From: Bacteroidales bacterium
GTDB lineage: Bacteria; Bacteroidota; Bacteroidia; Bacteroidales; F082
Length of the DNA stretch: 64,000 nt
Assembly (NCBI GenBank): GCA_017428285.1
Contig: JAFRRE010000129.1
Location: forward strand, 10,124-74,123
Direction of reading: 5' to 3'
The translations under genes were made by a program, and so were the position numbers. Of the stretch, positions 44,833-52,586 are shown one piece after another. The notes below the pieces were generated by a model. The model worked only from the letters and a program-made list of their open reading frames with translations. It was not told the origin of the DNA and searched no databases. Numbering within the stretch: the first letter of the stretch is position 1; the number at the start of each line of letters is the position of its first letter.

Positions 44833-45102
44833 TTACACGGCATTCAGGTTCGGGTGTTTTTTGTCAAACTCATCAGCCAAATTGCGGAAGAAATTATGCT
44901 TCAATTCCTTACTATAGCGATATAGCAAATCTGTTTCGAGGCTATGTTTTCTCAGGATGCGGTACAGGTTCCTTCGGTCGGTACCGACTTTTTTGGCAAA
45001 CTCTGATTTACGAATTTTTTTATTCCGCATCTCAATGGCCACCTTTTCGCCTACATGAACGAAAATGCAATGATGATTTTCTTCTTCTTTCTTGTTTTTC
45101 AT
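44833..45102 (-). CDS. Small helix-turn-helix regulator
   Basis: An 89-aa protein with a charged N-terminus (MKNKKEEENHH), then FVHVGEKVAIEMRNKKIRKSEFAKKVGTDRRNLYRILRKHSLETDLLYRYSKEL. This is a clear XRE-like helix-turn-helix (KSEFAKKVGTDRRNLYRIL). Proteins like this are common in Bacteroidota next to variable surface genes. Start chosen at 45102; the codons to 45126 are possible. It lies 210 bp upstream of the lipoprotein/LRR cluster, and a long hairpin element begins about 50 bp upstream. Whether it controls the cluster is inference. Confidence 0.75.
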   Translation of the reverse strand: MKNKKEEENHHCIFVHVGEKVAIEMRNKKIRKSEFAKKVGTDRRNLYRILRKHSLETDLLYRYSKELKHNFFRNLADEFDKKHPNLNAV

Positions 45103-45152
45103 GATTCCCTTGATGGTTTGCGGCATCGCTATCCATCAATCGCCAGAAAAAA

Positions 45153-45302
45153 GATAAGGTGCGGGTCCTTCCACCATATTCACGGGGAGCGTCGCATGAA
45201 CCCCGCCCTATTCCATGAAAGTAGCCCACACCTATATGATGTGAGCATTGGCCTCAATGGAATAGGATACGAGACGTTACTCCTCGTGAAACCTACTTTA
45301 TC
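45153..45302 (+). repeat. Long imperfect hairpin element, copy B
   Basis: Nested helices: GATAA with TTATC outermost, TTCACGGGGAG (45179-45189) with CTCCTCGTGAA (45280-45290), and the perfect 10-bp pair CCTATTCCAT (45207-45216) with ATGGAATAGG (45257-45266). The tip is GCC-CAC...GTG-AGCATT-GGC (45224-45252). The tip matches copy A at 14964-14990, including the unpaired AGCATT, although the arms differ in sequence. Different arms with kept pairing suggest selection on structure. Confidence 0.6.
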
Positions 45303-45547
45303 CGACAATTACAAATCATCAGTTTGCGACGCTTTTGATTTGAATATGAATATCAGCTAATGCCTTGGTTTATAATATGTTGTTTTTCAATCTTTTTTAA
45401 TGCAATCCTTTCTTTCAAAACTATTGTGCAAAAGTAAACAAAAGTCTAAATATAGGATAAAAAAATGGTTGAGGATTTACAAAAAGAAAAGCAAAAATTT
45501 CCTCACAAGCCAAATCTCATGAGCATTTATCGGAATCAATTATACTC

Positions 45548-45625
45548 TAGGCATACTGTAGGCATACTCATCGCATAGTGCAGGCACGCTCAACCATACC
45601 CTTTGAGTATGCCTAGAGCGAAGGA
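45548..45625. repeat. Inverted and direct repeat of TAGGCATACT
   Basis: CTCTAGGCATACT, then GTAGGCATACTC as a direct copy, and GAGTATGCCTAGAG as a 13-bp inverted copy about 55 bp further on. GAGCGAAGGAA is then repeated several times. Looks like a multi-site operator or a decayed repeat element. Confidence 0.5.
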
Positions 45626-45729
45626 AGAGCGAGAGAAGAGCGAAGGAACAACGAAGAAAAGTCATCATAAAACCATCTTTTCCTAAGTTAACACAATTCC
45701 ATCCCCTAAAGTCTAATCTCTAAACTACC

Positions 45730-47295
45730 CTACCATTTCCCCGAATATCCGCCACCACCACTATGGCCACCGCCGAAGGAACCACTTGATGAATGATGGC
45801 TGGAGGAATGGCTCGAATAGCTTCTGCCACTTTTGGAGCCAGAAGACGAAGTGCTACTGTAGTGTACCAGCATAGGTATTGTCAAGGTTTTCACGAAAGT
45901 TTCGCCGCAGTGTTGACAGACATAGGTTTCCTGCTTCTCACCGTTTTGGGTATAACTGGCTTGACGTGTCGTCACCGTATTCGTCAACAATGAGGTAAAG
46001 GCTCCGCACTTCGAGCAAGTCGAGAACTTGTTGTAACGCTTTCCATGTTCCCTCACCACATACTCGTGTCCATTAGGGCAACGGTAGGGCGTGAACTTCA
46101 AAGCCTCTAATCTTGCCTCCGCCTCGTGAATTTCCGACAAGCGGAAAGAATTATCATTGCTCAACATTTGGCCACACTGTGGACAACGGAATTCTTTTGC
46201 CGCATTCATCCGTTTTTTAAGAATCAGATAATAAATCCAGCCCAACCAAGGTGCTATCCAAATCGCAATCTTGTTGTTGGAACGATCGAAAGCGGCTCGG
46301 TAGACCGAATTAGGGTTGACCGTTTTTTTTGCCAATTTCTTGGCTGTTTTCAAGAGACGCTGGTTATGGCGGAAGCATATCCATGAGAGATACAAAAGCA
46401 GTGTAACTAACGCTATCCAAGTGTATAGTTTGCTCTGCTCGGCATTAGGGTATCGTAGGGTCATAAACGCAACTACCATAAATAAGATGACGAATATGGA
46501 AAGACCCAACATCATACCACCAAGACAGCCCTTGCCCTCCCATGGCGAGCCCGACCAATTCGTACTGAAACCATCGACAAAGGTAACACCGCTTTCATTA
46601 TACGATTGATAAGCACTTGACACTGTTTCCTTTCGTTCCTTTCGCTTGCGCAGCCAAAAGACAATGCCGACAATGGGCATGGCAAACAAGAGCAAACCAA
46701 ACAATCCCAACCATAGACTACTGCCAACCTCGTCAAAATCATCATCAGCGTCATAATCGGTTTGCGAAGGCAAAGTAGTTTTCAGCCCCATAGGGATTTC
46801 TCCTCCATAAACGGTCACAATATCGGCCACGCCAGCACAGAGTCCGCCCTCATAGTCGCCCGCCTTGAAAAAAGGCTTGATGGTTTTGGTAAAGATACGC
46901 TCACATTTGGAGTCAGTGAGTGTTTCCTCGGCACCGTAGCCTGTCTCAAACTCCAAGGCATGCTGGTCTTCCACAAAGAGCAAAAGCACGCCATTGTCGG
47001 TTTCAGCATCGCCAATGCCCCAATCGTTGAAAAGCTCCGTGGCAAAATGCTTGGGCTCCGCCTCACCGATACTCGACAAGGTCACCACGAAGACATCCGC
47101 CTTGTCGCGAATGGCACACAAGGCCGTGTTGATGGTCATCTCAACACTGTCCGACAAGTATCCATCAGGATCCGAAACATGGATGTCGTTGCCCTGCAAA
47201 CGCGTGTTGGGTACTGTACGCACCGTCCACGCTCCATCCGCCATCGCATTGAAAACCAATGAAAACAATATCAAAAATAAGGCAATTCGTTTCAT
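45730..47295 (-). CDS. TPM-domain membrane protein with zinc ribbons
   Basis: A 521-aa protein with signal peptide (KRIALFLILFSLVFNAMA) and a TPM/YgcG-like domain: VSDPDGYLSDSVEMTINTAL, ADVFVVTLSSIGEAEPKHFATELFNDWGIGDAETDNGVLLLFV. Transmembrane helices occur near 205-225, 275-300 and 305-325. Zinc-ribbon-like CxxC pairs follow (CPQCGQ, CPNGHEYV, CSKCGA, CQHCGE), and the tail is the usual Ser/His/Gly-rich SSGSFGGGHSGGGGYSGKW. TPM proteins are linked to membrane-protein or photosystem repair and to envelope stress, but the bacterial role is unclear. Start chosen at 47295; a -7 box (TATCTTTG) lies 23 bp upstream. Divergent from the TPR gene. Confidence 0.85.
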   Translation of the reverse strand: MKRIALFLILFSLVFNAMADGAWTVRTVPNTRLQGNDIHVSDPDGYLSDSVEMTINTALCAIRDKADVFVVTLSSIGEAEPKHFATELFNDWGIGDAETDNGVLLLFVEDQHALEFETGYGAEETLTDSKCERIFTKTIKPFFKAGDYEGGLCAGVADIVTVYGGEIPMGLKTTLPSQTDYDADDDFDEVGSSLWLGLFGLLLFAMPIVGIVFWLRKRKERKETVSSAYQSYNESGVTFVDGFSTNWSGSPWEGKGCLGGMMLGLSIFVILFMVVAFMTLRYPNAEQSKLYTWIALVTLLLYLSWICFRHNQRLLKTAKKLAKKTVNPNSVYRAAFDRSNNKIAIWIAPWLGWIYYLILKKRMNAAKEFRCPQCGQMLSNDNSFRLSEIHEAEARLEALKFTPYRCPNGHEYVVREHGKRYNKFSTCSKCGAFTSLLTNTVTTRQASYTQNGEKQETYVCQHCGETFVKTLTIPMLVHYSSTSSSGSKSGRSYSSHSSSHHSSSGSFGGGHSGGGGYSGKW

Positions 47296-47317
47296 CATCG
47301 TTCGTGTAACAACCTTA

Positions 47318-47325
47318 CAAAGATA
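47318..47325 (-). promoter_or_regulatory. Bacteroidota -7 promoter box for the TPM gene
   Basis: On the minus strand TATCTTTG fits TAnnTTTG, 23 bp before the start at 47295, which supports that start over 47397. Confidence 0.5.
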
Positions 47326-47355
47326 CAAAAAAAGCCATATATCCTCCTTTTTTAT

Positions 47356-47363
47356 TATTTTTG
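47356..47363 (+). promoter_or_regulatory. Bacteroidota -7 promoter box for the TPR gene
   Basis: TATTTTTG fits TAnnTTTG, 24 bp before the ATG at 47387. Confidence 0.5.
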
Positions 47364-47386
47364 CACCAAATTTCATCAGGCAACCC

Positions 47387-48847
47387 ATGTTTGACAACGA
47401 AGACTTTGAAGATTATTGGGAAGAAGAAAAGGACCGAAAGGCGGCCATCGAGCGGTATGAGGACATGCTGAAAACGCACGAATCGGTGTATTTCGACAGC
47501 GAGGAGTTTGAGTTCATCATCGACCATTACACCAAAAACAACGACCTGAACCGCTCAAGGCAGGCTGTGGAGTTGGCTATGGCGCAGCATCCCGAAAGCA
47601 ACATGCTGAAAATCAAGTATGCTCGCCAATACCTTTTGGAAAACGACGCCCAAAGTGCTTTCGACATCATGCAGCATGTGGAACGCGTCGACGATGATGA
47701 GGATCCCGACTATTTCCTCACCCTCGGCTCATGTCTGGCCGTCTTGGGCAAGTCGGAAGAGGCTTTGGAGAACTATTTCAGTGCCTTGCCCTACTTCGAC
47801 GAGGATGAGAAATTTGAACTCTACAACGCCATTGCCTACGAGTACCAACACATGCGCAAATACGACCTCGCCCTCGAGTTCTACGACAAAGCCCTTGCCC
47901 TCGCCGACGACAAAGACACCATCTACCACGAGATCCGCTGCTGCTACCTCAGCGCAGGCCGCAAAGAAGATGCCATCGATTACTTCCAAAAGCTGGTCGA
48001 CAAAGACCCATACAACAGCAAGGCCTGGACCAACATCGGAGATGTCTACCGCATGATGGGCCAATACGAAGAGAGCATCGACCCTTACGAGTACGCCCTC
48101 AGCATTGACCCGGAAGACCTCTGGACCAACATGCATCTGGCCGACATCTATTACGACCTCGGGCGTTACAAGGAAGCCATCGACACCCTTGAGGAAGCCC
48201 TGCGTAATGGCGTAGAGACCTCGATGATACACACCACCATCGGCGACTGTTACTACCGCCTCAACGACCTGCAAACCGCTGAGGATCATTTCAACAAAGC
48301 CTTGGAAATCAACCCAATGATAGGTTCCGGTTATGCCGGTCTCGGCTACGTCTTCAGCGACCGTGGCCAAAGCCGAAAGGCCATCAAATTCTTCGAGAAA
48401 GCCTTGGAATACGAGCCTTGGGAGACCGACCACCTCTACTCCATCGCCACCGATTACATGAAGCTGAAGGAATACGACAAGGCCATGGAATGCCTGCGCA
48501 AAATCCAAGAGCAGACACCCAACGATGCCGATGCCTATTATTACATCGCAGACCTTTATGGGCAACAGGACAAAATCGACGAGGCCATCAACACCATCAA
48601 ATTCGGGCTAATGCAAACCGACAACGACTCCTCGCTGCTTTATCTTTTGGCCTACGCCTATTTCGTGAAAGGCTCACACCACGAAGGTTTGGAAGCCTTA
48701 GACCAAGCCTTGGATGCCGACTTCGAAGTGTGGCCCGACTTCTTGGAATACGACAAGGAACTGCTGGCCAACGACACCCAAATCCTCGAACTCATCGAAC
48801 AACACAAGAAAAACCAGAATTCAAATACAGCAAACCAACCCGAATAA
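47387..48847 (+). CDS. Tetratricopeptide-repeat protein
   Basis: A 486-aa cytoplasmic protein beginning MFDNEDFEDYWEEEKDRK, acidic at the N-terminus and made of about ten TPR units, for example YDLALEFYDKALALADDKDTIYHEI, KEDAIDYFQKLVDKDPYNSKAWTNIGDVY and KEAIDTLEEALRNGVETSMIHTTIGDCY. TPRs mediate protein-protein contact; the partner is unknown. The ATG at 47387 is chosen because it follows a promoter box and avoids overlapping the divergent TPM gene. First gene of a run with the membrane protein at 48851 (3-bp gap) and aroE. Confidence 0.88.
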   Translation: MFDNEDFEDYWEEEKDRKAAIERYEDMLKTHESVYFDSEEFEFIIDHYTKNNDLNRSRQAVELAMAQHPESNMLKIKYARQYLLENDAQSAFDIMQHVERVDDDEDPDYFLTLGSCLAVLGKSEEALENYFSALPYFDEDEKFELYNAIAYEYQHMRKYDLALEFYDKALALADDKDTIYHEIRCCYLSAGRKEDAIDYFQKLVDKDPYNSKAWTNIGDVYRMMGQYEESIDPYEYALSIDPEDLWTNMHLADIYYDLGRYKEAIDTLEEALRNGVETSMIHTTIGDCYYRLNDLQTAEDHFNKALEINPMIGSGYAGLGYVFSDRGQSRKAIKFFEKALEYEPWETDHLYSIATDYMKLKEYDKAMECLRKIQEQTPNDADAYYYIADLYGQQDKIDEAINTIKFGLMQTDNDSSLLYLLAYAYFVKGSHHEGLEALDQALDADFEVWPDFLEYDKELLANDTQILELIEQHKKNQNSNTANQPE

Positions 48848-48850
48848 TTC

Positions 48851-49354
48851 ATGCGTATCAAAGACTACCTATATATTTTCCTGATTGCCATGGTGCCCAT
48901 CGTCGAACTGCGTGGCGCCATCCCAGTGGCCTACACCTTAAAAGCGACGACTTCCCCTGACCTCAACATCTTATTGAGTTACATTGTCATCGCCATCGGC
49001 AACATGATTCCCGTTCCCTTCATCTTCTTCTTTGCCCGCCGCATTTTGGAATGGGGCAAGGACAAGAAAGTCATCGGAAGGTTTTTCACTTGGTGTCTGA
49101 AAAAAGGCGAAAAAGGTGGTCAAAAACTGCAAGCGAAAGCCGGTCGTGGCCTATATTTCGCTTTATTGCTCTTTGTCGGCATCCCGTTGCCTGGCACGGG
49201 CGCATGGACTGGCACCTTAGCAGCCAGTTTCCTTGACATGGACTTCAAGAAAAGCGTGTTGGCCGTCATTGGAGGTGTGGTGCTCGCCAGCGTCATTGTC
49301 GGTGTGTTGTGCACCCTTGGATTCGGAGCATGGTTTGGCATTACAGGACAATAA
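48851..49354 (+). CDS. Small multidrug-export-type membrane protein (COG2426)
   Basis: A 167-aa integral membrane protein with four or five helices: LYIFLIAMVPIVELRGAIPVAY, LLSYIVIAIGNMIPVPFIFFFA, LYFALLLFVGIPLPGTGAWTGTLAA and VLAVIGGVVLASVIVGVL. The ELRGAIP and GIPLPGTGAWTG motifs are diagnostic of the family annotated as putative small multidrug export protein, with a half DedA-like fold. The real substrate is not established. Co-directional between the TPR gene (3 bp) and aroE (12 bp). Confidence 0.88.
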   Translation: MRIKDYLYIFLIAMVPIVELRGAIPVAYTLKATTSPDLNILLSYIVIAIGNMIPVPFIFFFARRILEWGKDKKVIGRFFTWCLKKGEKGGQKLQAKAGRGLYFALLLFVGIPLPGTGAWTGTLAASFLDMDFKKSVLAVIGGVVLASVIVGVLCTLGFGAWFGITGQ

Positions 49355-49366
49355 AAACAAGGCACT

Positions 49367-50110
49367 ATGAAACGCTACGGACTCATCGGACATCCACTGA
49401 AACACTCGCAGTCAAGGTTCTACTTCAACGACAAATTCGAATATGAAGGTCTCGACTGCCTTTATCAGCATTTCGACCTCAAGTCGTTGGATGAACTTCA
49501 AGAGGTGATGGAACGCTACCCCGACCTCTGTGGGTTCAATGTGACAATACCTTATAAGGAAGCCATCATTCCCCTGTTGGATGAAATCGATGAGACCGCG
49601 AAAGAAGTCGGTGCTGTCAATGTGGTGAAAATCACGGAAGGCAAGCTGAAAGGCTACAACACTGATGTTTATGGATTCGATCAACTGCTCAACCGCGCCC
49701 TCAACGGCAAAACCATTAATCATGCCTTGGTGTTGGGTACAGGAGGTGCTTCAAAAGCTGTGCAGTATGTACTAAAGCAAAAAGGCATTCCCTTTTCCAC
49801 CGTCAGCCGCAGTGCCGAAAAAGGCGACTACACCTACGACACGCTGAGCGATGAAATCCTGCGCCAAAACCACCTTATCATTAATACAACGCCTTTGGGC
49901 ATGGTGCCACAAGTGGACACTTTCCCCGACCTTCATTACCAAGCCTTAAGCGGCAAGCACATTCTCATCGACCTGATTTACAACCCGAAGGAAACGGCTT
50001 TCATGGAGTTAGGCAAAACCTGGAGCGCAAAAGTGTATAACGGAATGCAGATGTTTGAGGAACAAGCGAAGAAAACTTGGGAGATTTTTAATGACAACTA
50101 TGGCCTATGA
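49367..50110 (+). CDS. aroE: Shikimate dehydrogenase
   Basis: Reduces 3-dehydroshikimate to shikimate with NADPH in aromatic amino-acid and chorismate biosynthesis. The 247-aa protein has the shikimate-binding GHPLKHSQS (Ser14), catalytic Lys in NVTIPYKEA (Lys64) and Asp in YNTDVYGF (Asp100), and the NADP loop LGTGGASKA (123-131). It is a little shorter than E. coli AroE (272 aa), as usual in Bacteroidota. aroK lies 1.5 kb downstream on the other strand. The last codons and stop lie at the edge of a palindromic repeat. Confidence 0.95.
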   Translation: MKRYGLIGHPLKHSQSRFYFNDKFEYEGLDCLYQHFDLKSLDELQEVMERYPDLCGFNVTIPYKEAIIPLLDEIDETAKEVGAVNVVKITEGKLKGYNTDVYGFDQLLNRALNGKTINHALVLGTGGASKAVQYVLKQKGIPFSTVSRSAEKGDYTYDTLSDEILRQNHLIINTTPLGMVPQVDTFPDLHYQALSGKHILIDLIYNPKETAFMELGKTWSAKVYNGMQMFEEQAKKTWEIFNDNYGL

Positions 50111-50173
50111 CTATGGCCAATGGCTTGCTATTACGTATGAGCAAGCCATGGTCATTGGCCATAAGCCATAGTC
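50101..50173. repeat. Intergenic palindrome between aroE and rlmD
   Basis: GACTATGGC, AATGG and TTGCT on the left pair with AGCAA, CCATG and GCCATAGTC on the right. It starts inside the aroE stop region and may act as terminator or spacer. It belongs to the same style of repeats as at 18371 and 23588, but with different sequence. Confidence 0.7.
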
Positions 50174-50188
50174 AAAAAGAAGAACAAA

Positions 50189-51628
50189 ATGGCGAGACAA
50201 AAAATAAAACGAGAACCCGAATACATCGAAGACGTCGAAATCATCGACGCAGGTGCTGAAGGCATGTCGGTGGCCAAGCCCGAAGGGCGCGTAGTCTTCA
50301 TCCCCTTTGGCGTGCCTGGCGATGTGGTCGACATCGAGGTTTATAAGCGCAAGAAGAACTTCTTTGAAGGCAAGATATTGAACTTCAAGAAGATGTCGGA
50401 CAAACGCGTGGAACCCGTATGCCAGCATTTCGGCCTTTGTGGCGGCTGCAAATGGCAGCAAATGGACTACCAATGGCAGACCTACTACAAGCAGAAACAG
50501 GTGAAGGACAACTTCGACCGCATCGGAAAAATCGATTATCCTGAGATTCGCCCGATTTTGGGTTGCGAAAAGCAGTTTGCCTACCGCAACAAGCTGGAAT
50601 ACACCTTCTCGAACCGTAAGTGGCTTACTGATGGTGCACCCTCAGGAACTCATGATGAAGACGCCTGCAAGGGACTCGGTTTCCACCTACCCCAACTCTT
50701 CGACCGCGTGGTCGACATCGAGCAATGTCACCTGCAAGCCGACCCGTCGAACGATATCCGTCTGTTCGTTAGGCGCTTCACGCTGGAGCGGCACCTCCCC
50801 TACTACAACTTCCGCACTCACGAGGGACTAATGCGCAACCTTGTCATCCGCTGCAACTCAAAAGGCGAGTTCATGGTCATCATCGTGATCGGCGAGGAAA
50901 ACGCCATCGTGCGCCATGAGCTCATCCCAGCCTTGGAAATGGCCTTCCCACAAATCGTATCGCTGCTTCTAGTCATCAACCCGAAGTTGAACGACATCAT
51001 CAACGACCTGCCGTTTGAATGCCTCAAGGGCGAGCCTTACCTCATCGAGACCATGAAATCGCCGCGCCCGGGATTCAATGACCTGAAATTCCGCATCGGG
51101 CCGGTATCGTTTTTCCAAACCAACGTCTATCAAGCGGAAAGGCTTTATAAGACCGCTTTCGACCTCGCGGAGGTGAAGGGCGATGAATTGATGTACGACC
51201 TTTACACGGGCACGGGCACTATCGCCCAATATTTCTCAAGGTTTGTGAACAAAGTAGTGGGTATCGAGTATGTGGAGGCTGCCATCGAAGACGCCAAGGT
51301 GAATGCTGAAATCAATGGCATCAAGAATTGCACATTCTATGCTGGCGACATGGCCAAGGTTTTCACCGATGACTTCATCACCACCAACGGTCGCCCCGAC
51401 TTCATCGTCACCGACCCGCCTCGTGCTGGTATGGCCGAAAAAGTGGTGGAACAATTGTTGAAGATTCAAGCGAAGAAAATTGTCTATGTCAGCTGCAACC
51501 CAGCCACGCAGGCCCGTGATTTACAACTGCTTGATTCAGCTTATAAAGTGATGGCTGTGCAACCTGTAGACATGTTCCCACACACACAGCATGTGGAAAA
51601 TGTGTGCTTGTTGACCTTGAGAGACTAA
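50189..51628 (+). CDS. rlmD: 23S rRNA (uracil-5-)-methyltransferase RlmD-type
   Basis: A 479-aa SAM-dependent RNA m5U methyltransferase. It has an N-terminal TRAM domain (about 10-70; AGAEGMSVAKPEGRVVFIPF) and [4Fe-4S] cysteines in CQHFGLCGGCKW (C78, C84, C87). The Rossmann domain shows MYDLYTGTGTIAQYFS, and the catalytic motifs are VTDPPRAGM and YVSCNPATQARDL near the C-terminus. RlmD and RlmC types cannot be fully separated by eye. Its TAA stop overlaps the convergent aroK stop. Confidence 0.9.
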   Translation: MARQKIKREPEYIEDVEIIDAGAEGMSVAKPEGRVVFIPFGVPGDVVDIEVYKRKKNFFEGKILNFKKMSDKRVEPVCQHFGLCGGCKWQQMDYQWQTYYKQKQVKDNFDRIGKIDYPEIRPILGCEKQFAYRNKLEYTFSNRKWLTDGAPSGTHDEDACKGLGFHLPQLFDRVVDIEQCHLQADPSNDIRLFVRRFTLERHLPYYNFRTHEGLMRNLVIRCNSKGEFMVIIVIGEENAIVRHELIPALEMAFPQIVSLLLVINPKLNDIINDLPFECLKGEPYLIETMKSPRPGFNDLKFRIGPVSFFQTNVYQAERLYKTAFDLAEVKGDELMYDLYTGTGTIAQYFSRFVNKVVGIEYVEAAIEDAKVNAEINGIKNCTFYAGDMAKVFTDDFITTNGRPDFIVTDPPRAGMAEKVVEQLLKIQAKKIVYVSCNPATQARDLQLLDSAYKVMAVQPVDMFPHTQHVENVCLLTLRD

Positions 51629-52143
51629 GAAAGCCCTTTGATCTTCTCCATCAGGTTTACCAAGTCAAGGTCTTCTGACTTCACCGTGATTTTGGCTTGC
51701 TCATAAAACGGCAGACGTGAAGTGTAATGCTGGGCGACAAACTCTGCCAACTCCTCTTCGCTTTTGCCAACAGCCAAAGGACGTTTCCGCTTGGCGTGGA
51801 GCAATCGGTCAACGACGGCCTTTTCGCTGATGCGCAAAAACACCGTCAAACCGTGTTGGTTCATCCACTCCATGTTGTCGAAATAGCATGCCGTGCCGCC
51901 ACCTGTCGAAATCACCACATTTTCAAGGTTTTCGGTCTCCTTCAGCACCTCCGACTCAAGTTTACGGTATAAGGGCTCATCGTATTTGTGAAAGAAATCG
52001 CAAACTGAAATCTTATATTTCTCCTCGAACAAATCATCGGTATCTGCCACCTCCCAACCTAAACGATTGGCCAAGCGACGCGCCGTGGTTGTCTTACCCG
52101 CGCCCATGTAACCGACGAGATAAATCCGATTCACGTTCATCAT
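51625..52143 (-). CDS. aroK: Shikimate kinase
   Basis: Phosphorylates shikimate at the 3-OH using ATP. A 172-aa P-loop kinase with YLVGYMGAGKTTT (Walker A about 11-18), VADTDDLFEEK (shikimate-binding Asp), VISTGGGTAC (GGG motif) and RKRPLAV (lid Arg). The ATG at 52143 overlaps the upstream stop (ATGATGA), indicating translational coupling to the lipoprotein gene at 52140. It is the last gene of the radical-SAM operon, an odd place for a chorismate enzyme. Its 3' end overlaps the rlmD stop by 4 bp. Confidence 0.95.
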   Translation of the reverse strand: MMNVNRIYLVGYMGAGKTTTARRLANRLGWEVADTDDLFEEKYKISVCDFFHKYDEPLYRKLESEVLKETENLENVVISTGGGTACYFDNMEWMNQHGLTVFLRISEKAVVDRLLHAKRKRPLAVGKSEEELAEFVAQHYTSRLPFYEQAKITVKSEDLDLVNLMEKIKGLS

Positions 52144-52586
52144 TTCACCCAATCGGCAGAACGAAATGCATCGCCTACCTGATAGACCATAGATTTGTTC
52201 GGCGCCAAGGCATTGACAACATACTTCACCACTTTCTTTTCCTTTGTAAGGGTCTTACTACCGCTCTTCACGACATTATATGTGACCCAAACGACGAAGT
52301 TCTCCTTGTCGTCAAGTCGCCAAGAGCCTTCAATGGTCACATTGTTCCCCTTTTTGTCAACGGCATGACACAAATACTTGCCATCACCATAAAAGGACTC
52401 TGAGCCTTTAGGGAAGAACGACTTTTGTTCGGAATTCTCCTCTGTATATTTCCATGTGCCAATAAGATAGAAATCCCATACCGCTTCCTTGGCAACAGAT
52501 TGTTTAGGCTCTGCTTTGCGTTTGCCCCCTGGTATGCAGCCTGCCATAATCATGGCCAGTAACATCAATACTATAGTCTTTTTCAT
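52140..52586 (-). CDS. Small lipoprotein of unknown function
   Basis: A 148-aa lipoprotein (LLAMIMAGC lipobox) with a beta-rich body (YLIGTWKYTEENSEQKSFFPKGSESFYGDGKY, TIEGSWRLDDKENFVVWVTYNVV) resembling lipocalin-like or DUF domains with a GTW motif. It overlaps both neighbours: its start by 4 bp with the upstream gene and its stop with aroK. So it is part of the radical-SAM operon. Function unknown. Confidence 0.75.
   Translation of the reverse strand: MKKTIVLMLLAMIMAGCIPGGKRKAEPKQSVAKEAVWDFYLIGTWKYTEENSEQKSFFPKGSESFYGDGKYLCHAVDKKGNNVTIEGSWRLDDKENFVVWVTYNVVKSGSKTLTKEKKVVKYVVNALAPNKSMVYQVGDAFRSADWVK

Larger units (their letters stand above)
45127..45729. other. 603-bp intergenic region
   Basis: Between the HTH gene and the end of the TPM-domain gene. 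It holds the long hairpin element copy B (45153-45302), an AT-rich stretch, and a compact inverted/direct repeat (45548-45625) followed by a purine-rich GAGCGAAGGAA run. No credible gene was seen. Confidence 0.65.

Noticed and set aside
47729..48565. A 278-codon minus-strand ORF opposite the TPR gene
   Set aside because: It mirrors the repeated TPR codons; the plus-strand frame has clear TPR motifs and a promoter.
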